Counted from the first letter of the stretch, positions 20,085 through 29,197 are shown. The stretch: 42,284 nucleotides of DNA from Candidatus Gottesmanbacteria bacterium (GCA_023245415.1 JAHFKJ010000012.1:1-42284), one strand, 5' to 3'. Notes: generated by a model from the letters alone, not told the origin. Program-made: numbers and translations.

Positions 20085-20825
20085 ATGAATACTTTAAAAC
20101 GCAATTGGCCATTTATCGCAATCGGACTAGTCAGTGTGTTGTTAGGTACATTAGCGATAGTGACTGCATATAGGTTGCGGTCAGAAAAACCACTGGCACC
20201 GACTGCACCAGAGTCAAAACCAAAAGCATTGGAAGGTAATCCGGTCACTGAATGCACGCTGCAGTTTAGTCTCAATGTACCCACTCCAACACCCACTCCA
20301 ACACCCACTCCAACCCCAACGCCTTCGGGTACACCAACGCCTACTCCATCTGCAACTCCCACACCAACTGCTACGCCAACGCCAACCCCAACAAGAAGTC
20401 CGAGTCCGACGCCAACGCCAACTCCAACCAGATCACCTTCTCCAACTCCCTCTGGTCCAGTACCTACTCCCACACCTACACCTACTGCATCTGGGACACC
20501 ATCACCCACATCTACTCCTTCGCCGACTCCTTCAAATATTGGCGGGCCGGTCTGCGGATCAATTTGCAGTGGAGCTGCCGGAAACTCCCAATGCCCCACC
20601 AGCATGATCTGCTACATAACTTCCGGTCAAACCATCGGTCTATGTAGAAATCCAGCCTGTCAGACAGATTCTGATTGTTCCTGTGATATCGCACAAGTGA
20701 ATCCAACGCCGACATCTACTCCTCCAGTTATTCCTGGAGTACCGCTCGCCGGCAATTCTCTTCCGACACTTATCTTAATCGGTACTGGAGTGACATTGTT
20801 AATCATCGGACTTGTGGTACTGTAA
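20085..20825 (+). CDS. Modular surface protein C (TM, TP linker, Cys-rich mini-domain, LPxTG-like TM tail)
   Basis: [14 protein letters not shown]...[16 protein letters not shown], then [28 protein letters not shown]. Confidence 0.7.
   Translation: MNTLKRNWPFIAIGLVSVLLGTLAIVTAYRLRSEKPLAPTAPESKPKALEGNPVTECTLQFSLNVPTPTPTPTPTPTPTPSGTPTPTPSATPTPTATPTPTPTRSPSPTPTPTPTRSPSPTPSGPVPTPTPTPTASGTPSPTSTPSPTPSNIGGPVCGSICSGAAGNSQCPTSMICYITSGQTIGLCRNPACQTDSDCSCDIAQVNPTPTSTPPVIPGVPLAGNSLPTLILIGTGVTLLIIGLVVL
20278..20538 (+). repeat. (TP)n coding linker repeat in protein C; contains repeat copy 2 (20289-20407)
   Basis: Low-complexity TP/SP codons; 119 bp exactly matches 19497-19615. Confidence 0.9.
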
Positions 20826-20847
20826 AGAAATTTTACAAATCGATCTC

Positions 20848-20876
20848 TTGACACATTTTTTAGATTTCTCTACGAT
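20848..20876 (+). promoter_or_regulatory. Sigma70-type promoter TTGACA-N17-TACGAT upstream of surface protein D
   Basis: TTGACA 20848-20853, TACGAT 20871-20876; inverted repeat TCTCTA-N7-TAGAGA (20867-20885) overlaps the -10. Confidence 0.7.
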
Positions 20877-20929
20877 AAATAGAGAGAAGACATTTGTATA
20901 TGTTGCTCGCTTACTAAAAAGAAAAATAT

Positions 20930-22330
20930 ATGGATCAAACTCCGTCAATAGTTCCATCTGATAATTCTATTTTAGATAGTAATACTCAAACTGTTTCACA
21001 ACCAACATCAGTGCCACCTATTTCACCGCCGCCTGCTTTTCCAAAAGTTTCTAACGTACAAAGTACACCACCGAAACCTTCATCTCCATTACCGGTTAAA
21101 TCTATGCTACTGATTGCAATCGCCTTATTTATCGCCATTACCATTCCCGTTGCTGTATTTCTAACACAACAGAGACAGGAAATCAGACAACGGGCTAATT
21201 ACAATCCTCCTTTTGGAGGAACGTACACGAACCTTTGTGGATCTGGAATTGGCGGATCAACGTATAGTTGTGCGGCAGATTGCAATAAAGATTCAGGTAC
21301 TTGCAATGGTAGTTATGTAGTTAAATGGGTCTGCAACGACTCTCAAACCCAATGCGGTGGAAGCGGCGCTGGACCAATCTCGGAAAACTGGTCTACTTCA
21401 CAGTCAGTCACCGGTATAGGTTGCAATCAAACAGCTCAAATTGACGTTTTTGACAAAGACTGCCGTCAAGGAGGCTGGTCATGTAATGATAGCAACCTAC
21501 AAGGCTATATGACGTGGTTTTCTGGAACCTGTACGACAACTAACCCCACTCCCACACCTAATACAGCATGTGCCGTAATCGGACAACCGCAAATCAGCGT
21601 AGCATCAGGTGCATACACATCGCAAAATATAACTGTAAGTTCTGGTACCTCTTTATCACTACGCGCGGCTCCTTTGGGCCAGGCAGAATGGTATCTATCC
21701 AATGTTAATGCAACTGATACCCCGGTCGGCCCCAATGATGCAAATGGCTCATCAACCCAGTTTACTGCAGGTCAGGGATTTTTTGCTCCTCCAGCAGGTG
21801 GAGCAGCAAGTTATTTCTATACTATGTATGCGTATCCCAGAAGCGGATTGGCAGGAGCAGGCAACGATGTCTGTCGCGGAACATTACGTATCACAATCAA
21901 TACTGTAGCCATACAACCTACTCCGACACCCATTCCCACACCAACTCCTATAGCTACTCCAACGCCTACTCCGTCTGCAACTCCCATCCCAACCCCAACT
22001 TCAACACCAAGTCCAACTCCCACAGCCACTCCAACACCTTCAAATATTGGCGGTCCGCAGTGTGGTAGCACATGTTTTACAAATCCTGATTGTCCGACCG
22101 GAATGTTGTGTTATATCAGTGCAGGTCAGACTTCTGGAGTATGCCGAAATCCAGCCTGTCAAACTGACACAGACTGCAGCTGCGACATTGTTACTGTCAA
22201 CCCCACTCCAACACCAGTTCCAACTCCAACAATTATACCCGTAGTACCTACCGCAGGAACAACTTGGCCAACTGTTATGCTTATTGGTGCCGGTGGACTA
22301 CTATTTATATTAGGACTGGCAGTTTTGTAA
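20930..22330 (+). CDS. Modular surface protein D (N-terminal TM and Cys-rich domain as in A; Cys-rich mini-domain and TM tail as in C)
   Basis: [43 protein letters not shown]...QIDVFDKDCR...LQGYMTWFSGTC; SNIGGPQCGSTC...[44 protein letters not shown]. Confidence 0.72.
   Translation: MDQTPSIVPSDNSILDSNTQTVSQPTSVPPISPPPAFPKVSNVQSTPPKPSSPLPVKSMLLIAIALFIAITIPVAVFLTQQRQEIRQRANYNPPFGGTYTNLCGSGIGGSTYSCAADCNKDSGTCNGSYVVKWVCNDSQTQCGGSGAGPISENWSTSQSVTGIGCNQTAQIDVFDKDCRQGGWSCNDSNLQGYMTWFSGTCTTTNPTPTPNTACAVIGQPQISVASGAYTSQNITVSSGTSLSLRAAPLGQAEWYLSNVNATDTPVGPNDANGSSTQFTAGQGFFAPPAGGAASYFYTMYAYPRSGLAGAGNDVCRGTLRITINTVAIQPTPTPIPTPTPIATPTPTPSATPIPTPTSTPSPTPTATPTPSNIGGPQCGSTCFTNPDCPTGMLCYISAGQTSGVCRNPACQTDTDCSCDIVTVNPTPTPVPTPTIIPVVPTAGTTWPTVMLIGAGGLLFILGLAVL
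21917..22040 (+). repeat. (TP)n coding linker repeat in protein D
   Basis: Encodes [41 protein letters not shown]. Confidence 0.85.
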
Positions 22331-22413
22331 TCTTCTAATTCCAGCAACCAAAAATTCAAGTAATGTAACTCTAAGTTAACGTTTCTATAAATCTTGGGAA
22401 ATATTGATTTAGG

Positions 22414-23496
22414 TCAATTAACAAGCGATTCACAATAGAGAGAATTTTTTACCACACATTCAACATACGCTTTAATTTTATCGAAGTTATCATCCTGTTT
22501 AGGAATCAAAACCCATCGACCGTCATATTTCCACTGTGGCGGGTTTATAAGTAAGCCTTTTTTGTTTTTCTGCGGTTCATCCTGCGTAATACCAACAGAT
22601 CGAATAACAATATCCTTTCCTGAAGTTCGTGCCACCAGCAATGCTTCACCAAGAAACATATCGGTGGTAGTTGCATCATCTATCGCTTTATACAGCAATT
22701 TCACTTTATTTAAATCAGTCCATGTTTGTTTTTCCAGTATTTTTTTCTTTAGCGATACCAACACTGCTTGTTGGCGCTTACCCCGGGAAAAATCTGTACC
22801 GTTTTCATCTTTAGCATACCGACTTCGCACATACTTTAATGCTTGTTCACCATTCATATGCTCAATACCTTTCGTAAAGGTAACTGTTTCATACCGGCAT
22901 TTAAATTCCAAATCGCCTGCGCATTCATCATTTTCTTTTCCGGCAATTGGATATGACTCATCAGTAAAAGTATCCTGCACCTCAACATCTATTCCACCAA
23001 CTACATCAATAATCTCTTTAAAACCTGAAAAGTCGATAAGCGCCACATAATGGATCGGAATACCTACGACTTCTTCAACGCTTGATTTGGCCAGTATCAA
23101 ACCTCCACCTTTTGCTTTCTCTTCTCCATAATGATAAGCAGAATTAATCTTATCCTTAAGCGTTGGTATCCAGACATCCCGAGGTACGGAAATAAGTGCA
23201 ATATCATGAGATTTAAGTCCGACACTTACCACCATAATTGTATCAGTCAAATCTCCACCTTCATGATTTGCACCTCCTATGCCGAGTATGACGATATTGG
23301 TTCGACCCTGATATTGTTTGAGCAAACTGGTATCATCACGCGCAATACTCCAAAGCCATTTTGGGGAAAGTTTATATTGGCCACTCAATTTATATAAGTA
23401 AACAATACCTACAATGAGGGCAACCAACATTATTCCTAGTAAGATTTTTAGACACCAGGCAAAGATCGGTAAAATTTGACGTTTACGTATGGGCAT
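22414..23496 (-). CDS. LytR-CpsA-Psr (LCP) family protein
   Basis: N-terminal TM; NIVILGIGGANHEGGDLTDTIMVVSV, ALISVPRDVWIPTL, DFSGFKEIIDVVGGIDVEV, GEQALKYVRSRYA. Confidence 0.9.
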   Translation of the reverse strand: MPIRKRQILPIFAWCLKILLGIMLVALIVGIVYLYKLSGQYKLSPKWLWSIARDDTSLLKQYQGRTNIVILGIGGANHEGGDLTDTIMVVSVGLKSHDIALISVPRDVWIPTLKDKINSAYHYGEEKAKGGGLILAKSSVEEVVGIPIHYVALIDFSGFKEIIDVVGGIDVEVQDTFTDESYPIAGKENDECAGDLEFKCRYETVTFTKGIEHMNGEQALKYVRSRYAKDENGTDFSRGKRQQAVLVSLKKKILEKQTWTDLNKVKLLYKAIDDATTTDMFLGEALLVARTSGKDIVIRSVGITQDEPQKNKKGLLINPPQWKYDGRWVLIPKQDDNFDKIKAYVECVVKNSLYCESLVN

Positions 23497-24160
23497 TTAT
23501 TAAGAGGCGATAAAAACTATCTGGTTTGAGACTTGCCCCTCCCGGCAATACTCCATCAATATCAGGCTGCTTTGAATACTCTGCAACATTTTGATCGGTC
23601 ACACTTCCGCCATAAATAACTTTTATTTGATGTTGCGCACGGGATTTTAACACTTTTGCGGTCCTGTTTGCATTTTCCGCAGGTTCTGGTTTACCCGTTC
23701 CAATGGCCCACACCGGTTCATACGCGATAAATTGACAAGCAGGCGAGAATGACTGATTTTCGTCCTGAACACAATATATAGGTTGTATATCATTCTCGAT
23801 AAGCTGCTTCGCTTTTTTCTCAAGGCTGGTATCTGATTCGGCGAAATATTTTCTCCGCTCCGAATGACCTACTAAACAATATGACACTACTCCTTTTACT
23901 TGAGATGCACTAATCTCGCCAGTATATGCCCCGACTGAGTAGGAAGATATATTCTGTAACCCCAAAGTTATCGGAAGTGAAGTCGAATCAAGTAATTTTT
24001 TAAGGAGAAAAAGATGAATTGCCGAAGGACAAAGAATAATATTTGTATGGGAGTTTCTTTCCTGCCAAAGTTTTTTAAATTCATGTACCCAGGATTTTAC
24101 TTCAGCCAATGTTTTATTACTTTTCCAATTCCCGATAACATAAAAAGCTTTTTTTCCCAT
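23483..24160 (-). CDS. tpiA: Triosephosphate isomerase, shortened
   Basis: VIGNWKSN, GHSERRKYFAE, IAYEPVWAIGTGKPE, VIYGGSV, GGASLK; start set at MGKKAF. Confidence 0.93.
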   Translation of the reverse strand: MGKKAFYVIGNWKSNKTLAEVKSWVHEFKKLWQERNSHTNIILCPSAIHLFLLKKLLDSTSLPITLGLQNISSYSVGAYTGEISASQVKGVVSYCLVGHSERRKYFAESDTSLEKKAKQLIENDIQPIYCVQDENQSFSPACQFIAYEPVWAIGTGKPEPAENANRTAKVLKSRAQHQIKVIYGGSVTDQNVAEYSKQPDIDGVLPGGASLKPDSFYRLLINAHT

Positions 24161-24214
24161 GCAAGTTACTATTGTAACAAGTACGATCAACCAACACCAG
24201 TCCTTATTGAAAAC

Positions 24215-25042
24215 TCAAGGCTGTTTTATAAATTTTGTGATCTCGGAAATAATACGAGTGGAACATTTGGAATCTCCAAAGTAAAAATTACCAAAGACTG
24301 CTGAGTGAGATAAGGGGGTGGTAATCTTTCGGCCATATTCAAGTCCTATAGCAGACTTAAGTGCAACAGCCCCGTCATTCATACCATATCTTCTGTTTAC
24401 CAACCAATTAAAAACTTTGCCTACCGGACTTTGAGGCTTCGTTCCACCTATAAGAAGGTAATTAATTGACCGGCTCTGATGATACTTTTGGTTAAACTCT
24501 TGATAAAAATTACGATCAGTCAATTCCCAAAAAGCCTGGTGGGTATCACGTCTTCCAAACAATTTGAGAAAGTTTACAAAAAAGTCTGCGCCCAATCCGA
24601 GATTTGGCGTACCCACTAGAATTAGTTTATCAATAAAGTCCGTTCTAAAACGGCTACAATCGATACTATATAGTTCAGATTCCAAATAAGCTCTAACCAC
24701 TAACCCTCCCAAACAATATGCAACTACACAAAGCTGCATGTCTTGATGCTGTGAATGAATGGAAATAATTTGTTCCCGTATGGAGTTAGAACAGGATTCA
24801 ATAGTAGGACAACTGAGCGTGCCACAGGGATAGCTTGAAAAAAACACCTCGACATGATTTCTGGATAAGAAACCTGGCAAACTTTCAAAATCATTCAGAA
24901 TCGCTTGTGGCACAAAATGAGTTCCATATTTGTATTCAAAACTTTTGTCCGCCACTCCCAAACGCTGATCTCTTCTCAAAATACTTGCCGATTTCAAACC
25001 ATGAACTAAAATAGCTCCATAAGACTTTTTTTTCATATACAC
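24215..25042 (-). CDS. Alpha/beta hydrolase, lipase/PGAP1-like, with Cys at the nucleophile position
   Basis: GAILVHGLKS, LCVVAYCLGGLVVRAYLES, LILVGTPNLGLGADFF, NDGAVALKSA, PLSHSAVFGN. Confidence 0.75.
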   Translation of the reverse strand: MYMKKKSYGAILVHGLKSASILRRDQRLGVADKSFEYKYGTHFVPQAILNDFESLPGFLSRNHVEVFFSSYPCGTLSCPTIESCSNSIREQIISIHSQHQDMQLCVVAYCLGGLVVRAYLESELYSIDCSRFRTDFIDKLILVGTPNLGLGADFFVNFLKLFGRRDTHQAFWELTDRNFYQEFNQKYHQSRSINYLLIGGTKPQSPVGKVFNWLVNRRYGMNDGAVALKSAIGLEYGRKITTPLSHSAVFGNFYFGDSKCSTRIISEITKFIKQP

Positions 25043-25875
25043 ACATCTTTAATGATATGTGGATAGTCAGACTTAATAATTGACACGCCACGTTTCATAA
25101 ATATCTTCATTAGATTAATGATCTCAATATCATTGAAATTTGTATTTGGTAAGCGAATAAAAACAGCACATGCCATCCTATCAGCCTCGTTTATCGTTTG
25201 GATACAAGAATCATCTATAACTCGATGATAAAGACTTATAATCTGTGCATTTGAATTATTCATCATGTTTGTTACCGTCCTTTGAATCCGTAATCTCATA
25301 AGCATTATGACAATTTCTACAAATGGCTTCGTCCATGATTGTTGAGCTAAATCTTTCCCTCGATCTCTCGGATACCCAAACATACGCACTTGATTTGCAT
25401 CTACGGCTTCGATTTCTTTATCAATATTAGGATATATCGTTGAAAAAATAGTTTGTTCATATAACCCTTTGTGACTACTTAACTCAACTATTCTGCTACA
25501 AATTCCTGGGGATTTCAGTTCTATATCGAGCAAACACGGCCCATTCCACATATCAAGTACATTTTCAAGCTCTGGCGCTGTTTCTTTTGATAATGTTTTT
25601 CTTATTTCCTTTAAAGTTAAATCTTTTACCCATAGATTCCCTACTTCTGTCGTTACCGATAAATTATGTCTGAGTATAAGTTTTTTATCCTTGGTTTCCT
25701 GTACATCGAACTCAACACCATCAATATAAGACTGAGACAAGGCCGAAAGTATGGCTTGTATGCTATTATCAGAATAACTACTACTAAATCCCCGATGAGC
25801 AATATTAACTACTTGACCTAATTGTTTACGTCTCTCAACAAGACGATTAAAGTTTTTTATATTCATAATGTGCAC
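25033..25875 (-). CDS. Glycerophosphodiester phosphodiesterase family protein
   Basis: VNIAHRGFSSSYSDNSIQAILSALSQSYIDGVEFDVQETKDKKLILRHN. Confidence 0.85.
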   Translation of the reverse strand: MHIMNIKNFNRLVERRKQLGQVVNIAHRGFSSSYSDNSIQAILSALSQSYIDGVEFDVQETKDKKLILRHNLSVTTEVGNLWVKDLTLKEIRKTLSKETAPELENVLDMWNGPCLLDIELKSPGICSRIVELSSHKGLYEQTIFSTIYPNIDKEIEAVDANQVRMFGYPRDRGKDLAQQSWTKPFVEIVIMLMRLRIQRTVTNMMNNSNAQIISLYHRVIDDSCIQTINEADRMACAVFIRLPNTNFNDIEIINLMKIFMKRGVSIIKSDYPHIIKDVCI

Positions 25876-25934
25876 GCAGCAGGTATTTCTGTAAATATAA
25901 AAAAGATACTACATCTGAGACAATGGAAAAAGTA

Positions 25935-26276
25935 TTAAATATTTTCATGTTCATATATGACTACAGCTGCAGCAACAGACGCAATATGCGTGATAGATAT
26001 ATCTATATTTTTCATGATTATTCCCAGTCTATTTCGAACTACCGGTTTACCTGAATCAAGTGTATCTATGAAAACATCCAGCCATTGACCGGGTTTAATT
26101 ACCCCTGCTTTAACAAGCGCCTCTTTAGCAGCGTATTTTCCCCCAATACTTTGAACATTCAACTTCTTTATCTCTTCTTTGTGAAAAACTTTATCCAGAA
26201 ATGTAGGGGTATCTTCTAGAATTTTCGAGAAACGATCTAACTCAACTAAATCAATTCCTACATTCATTTTAAACAT
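25935..26276 (-). CDS. acpS: Holo-[acyl-carrier-protein] synthase
   Basis: VGIDLVELDRFSKIL, FHKEEIKKL, GGKYAAKEALVKAG, ISITHIASVAAAVVI. Confidence 0.88.
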   Translation of the reverse strand: MFKMNVGIDLVELDRFSKILEDTPTFLDKVFHKEEIKKLNVQSIGGKYAAKEALVKAGVIKPGQWLDVFIDTLDSGKPVVRNRLGIIMKNIDISITHIASVAAAVVIYEHENI

Positions 26277-26366
26277 AATTGCTATTGCCTACTTTATCAT
26301 GTATGAAATACAAAACACAGATCTTTTATCAGAGGCGTCGATTAGCATATGATATGATGAGGTTTC

Positions 26367-28178
26367 ATGAAAGATAATCGTTTTACTTATATTGACAAAC
26401 TCAATCCCGATCAAATCGCCGCAGTCCTCCACAGTGAAGGTCCAGCATTAATCTTAGCTGGAGCCGGTTCAGGAAAAACGCGGGTATTGACATATAAAGT
26501 CGTTCATCTCATTCAATCTCAACATATTGCTCCAGCACAAATTCTCATGGTGACATTTACCAATAAAGCTGCCAAAGAAATGAAGGAACGCATCCGAACA
26601 CTTTTGGTAGATACGGATCCGTTGCATGAAGCTAAATCCGAACTGCCTTTCGCCGGCACTTTTCATGCGTTGTGTGTACGGCTCCTACACCGTTTTGGAA
26701 GCCTTATCGGAATTTCTGATAATTTTGTGATTTACGACACCACGGATCAAAAAGAGGTAATTAAAGAAGTCATGGATGCTCTAGACATCTCGCAGAAACA
26801 GTATCACCCCGGAAGCATCTTAAGCAGTATTTCTCAAGCCAAAAATGAACTCTTGACGCCCCAGGAATATCTTAATTTTGCCCGCGGCCATTTCCAGCAG
26901 ATAGCCGGAAAAGTCTATATCCAATACCAGAAACTCTTAATGAAAAATCAAGCGCTCGATTTTGACGATTTACTCATGCAAACAGTTAAATTACTCCAAA
27001 ATCAAAAACAAGTTCTTGATACGCTCCACTCTCAATATCAATATATTTTAGTTGATGAGTATCAGGATACTAACACCGCCCAATATACGCTGACGAAACT
27101 ATTGGCAAAAAGATGGAAAAACATTTGTGTCGTCGGAGATGCCAGCCAATCAATTTACAGCTGGCGGGGAGCCAACTTTACTAATATTTTAGAGTTTAAA
27201 AAAGATTACCTTGGAGTAAAAGAATTTCACCTGGAACAAAACTATCGCTCTACCCAAACTATTCTTGATAGTGCCAATGCCGTCATCGCCCGAAATCGTA
27301 CCCACCCGATTCTTAAGTTATGGACAAAAAACACCAAAGGCACCCCCGTCAAACTTTATTCAGCTGATAATGAACGGGATGAAGCGGTTTTTATTATTTC
27401 ACAAATCTACGCCAAAAAAATTGATTATTCTGACGCGGCAATTCTGTATAGAACCAACGCCCAATCTCGTGTTATAGAAGAAGCACTTCTGCATGAAGGT
27501 ATTGCTTATACCTTAATTGGCGGTGTTCGGTTCTATGAGCGTAAAGAAATTAAAGACCTCATGGCATATTTGCGCATGATCGTAAATAGTGAGGATAGCA
27601 TAGCCAGGAAACGCGTTGAAAAAATTGGGAAAACCAAAGCTAAAATTTTTTATGAATATCTGCCAAAAATTTCTTCTTTATTGACAACACTCGAATTTTT
27701 GGAAAAAGTATTAGCAGTGACAAGTTACGAACATCTCTACGATCCTAAAAATGAAGAAGAATTGGCACGATTGGAAAATATCAAAGAGTTAAAAAGTGTG
27801 GCTACCAGTTTTCCACGTTTGTCCGATTTTTTAGAAAATGCTGCTCTCGTTGAAGCTGAATATAAGCCGATTGAGCCCTTCTCCAATAAGGAAAATCGGG
27901 TGACACTTATGACATTGCATGCTGCAAAAGGCCTGGAATTTCCGGCGGTATTTATGATTGGTATGGAAGAAGGGCTGTTTCCCCACAGTCGGAGTCTTAT
28001 GGATCCTCAAGAACTCGAAGAAGAACGTCGCCTGTGTTATGTAGGCATGACCCGAGCTAAGGAATATTTATTTCTGACCCACGCCCGTAGACGTCTTTAT
28101 TTCGGGACGCAATCATACAATGTCGTTTCCCGATTTATCGCTGATATACCCCAACATCTGATTGAATATAAAAATTAG
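26367..28178 (+). CDS. UvrD/PcrA-type ATP-dependent DNA helicase (compact)
   Basis: LNPDQIAAVLHSEGPALILAGAGSGKTRVL, VDEYQDTN, LHAAKGLEFPAVFMIGMEEGLFPH, EEERRLCYVGMTRAKE. Confidence 0.95.
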   Translation: MKDNRFTYIDKLNPDQIAAVLHSEGPALILAGAGSGKTRVLTYKVVHLIQSQHIAPAQILMVTFTNKAAKEMKERIRTLLVDTDPLHEAKSELPFAGTFHALCVRLLHRFGSLIGISDNFVIYDTTDQKEVIKEVMDALDISQKQYHPGSILSSISQAKNELLTPQEYLNFARGHFQQIAGKVYIQYQKLLMKNQALDFDDLLMQTVKLLQNQKQVLDTLHSQYQYILVDEYQDTNTAQYTLTKLLAKRWKNICVVGDASQSIYSWRGANFTNILEFKKDYLGVKEFHLEQNYRSTQTILDSANAVIARNRTHPILKLWTKNTKGTPVKLYSADNERDEAVFIISQIYAKKIDYSDAAILYRTNAQSRVIEEALLHEGIAYTLIGGVRFYERKEIKDLMAYLRMIVNSEDSIARKRVEKIGKTKAKIFYEYLPKISSLLTTLEFLEKVLAVTSYEHLYDPKNEEELARLENIKELKSVATSFPRLSDFLENAALVEAEYKPIEPFSNKENRVTLMTLHAAKGLEFPAVFMIGMEEGLFPHSRSLMDPQELEEERRLCYVGMTRAKEYLFLTHARRRLYFGTQSYNVVSRFIADIPQHLIEYKN

Positions 28179-28180
28179 TT

Positions 28181-28414
28181 TTAACGGTAGGGAGTAGCTA
28201 TAGGCGCTTGAGTTGAGGTGGCATTGACTCCAGAGGGATTTGAAGCGGTTCGGGGCAACAGAGTTAAAATAAGCGTGCCTACGACAGCCAAAACTGCAAA
28301 TAACATTTCAATAAACAGAGCTGCCCGCACCCAAAAACTTTTAGGATATTTAAACGATAAAATATCGGGAACAAGGCGCTCATCAACCGGCAGCCACGGA
28401 TATTTTCTGTTCAT
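28181..28414 (-). CDS. Small single-TM hypothetical protein
   Basis: 77 aa, one TM. Confidence 0.5.
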   Translation of the reverse strand: MNRKYPWLPVDERLVPDILSFKYPKSFWVRAALFIEMLFAVLAVVGTLILTLLPRTASNPSGVNATSTQAPIATPYR

Positions 28415-28469
28415 AAATTCAATCGCTTTATGTTATTATTTACTTTAACATACTTTAGCAAATTTAAAA

Positions 28470-28883
28470 ATGACAAAACTCCCATCTTTTAATAAATACG
28501 ATAATAGCAGCTTCAAAGACATCAATAAATTATTAGACGCTGCTAAATATTTAGTGACATTTGATACAAGCTTAACGAATCTTCAAAAGGCAATAGATAC
28601 TGTCAGTCAAAAAGTTAATCAGCATATTAAAGATTTAGAAACAGCACATCAAGATATACCATTTGACCAGTCGTTGAGTAAATTCAAAGATGAAGCTGAA
28701 AAAGAACTTAAAGAATTATATATAGTTAAAGCTCTAGATGATTTAAAAAAACTGCACTCAGTACGACTAATGTTTATGCTTATCGGGGATTGGAAACTCT
28801 TGACTCAAGAGTCACAAACCGCTACGATTAAATCAGAAATTGATAGACAATTTAAAGAGTTGGGAATTCAGTTACCAAAATAG
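28470..28883 (+). CDS. Hypothetical helical/coiled-coil protein
   Basis: 137 aa, charged helical composition, followed 2 nt later by the next ORF. Confidence 0.6.
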   Translation: MTKLPSFNKYDNSSFKDINKLLDAAKYLVTFDTSLTNLQKAIDTVSQKVNQHIKDLETAHQDIPFDQSLSKFKDEAEKELKELYIVKALDDLKKLHSVRLMFMLIGDWKLLTQESQTATIKSEIDRQFKELGIQLPK

Positions 28884-28885
28884 AT

Positions 28886-29167
28886 ATGTTTCAGATCATA
28901 ACTTTATTATTAGGATTAGTTGCAGTTATCGCGTTCGTATGGTTTATCGCTGGAAGCATTCCAGGAATTATTTTACTCGTTATGATGTTAAAGACAAAAG
29001 ACAAACAGAAGAAAAAACAATATTTCAAATGGGTAAAAATCTGTCTTGGTGGTTTAGTGTTACTGATTTTAGTAGGTATAATCTATGCAATTTTTATTAC
29101 TGTTAGCTCCATGTTAGGATACTCTCCCAAACTTCCCTCTAACTTACCCATTTTGCCCTCACAATAA
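28886..29167 (+). CDS. Hypothetical membrane protein
   Basis: 93 aa, two hydrophobic segments. Confidence 0.55.
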   Translation: MFQIITLLLGLVAVIAFVWFIAGSIPGIILLVMMLKTKDKQKKKQYFKWVKICLGGLVLLILVGIIYAIFITVSSMLGYSPKLPSNLPILPSQ

Positions 29168-29197
29168 TACTTTCACTTTTTGATCTATAATAGATGC

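Noticed and set aside
19488-20538. Possible CRISPR-like array
   Set aside because: The repeats are codon-periodic TP coding sequence in long ORFs, without regular spacers; no cas genes in the window.
20078-20605. Antisense 175 aa ORF rich in GVGVG
   Set aside because: Same artefact of the TP linker in protein C.
21817-22071. Antisense GVGVG ORF
   Set aside because: Same artefact of the TP linker in protein D.
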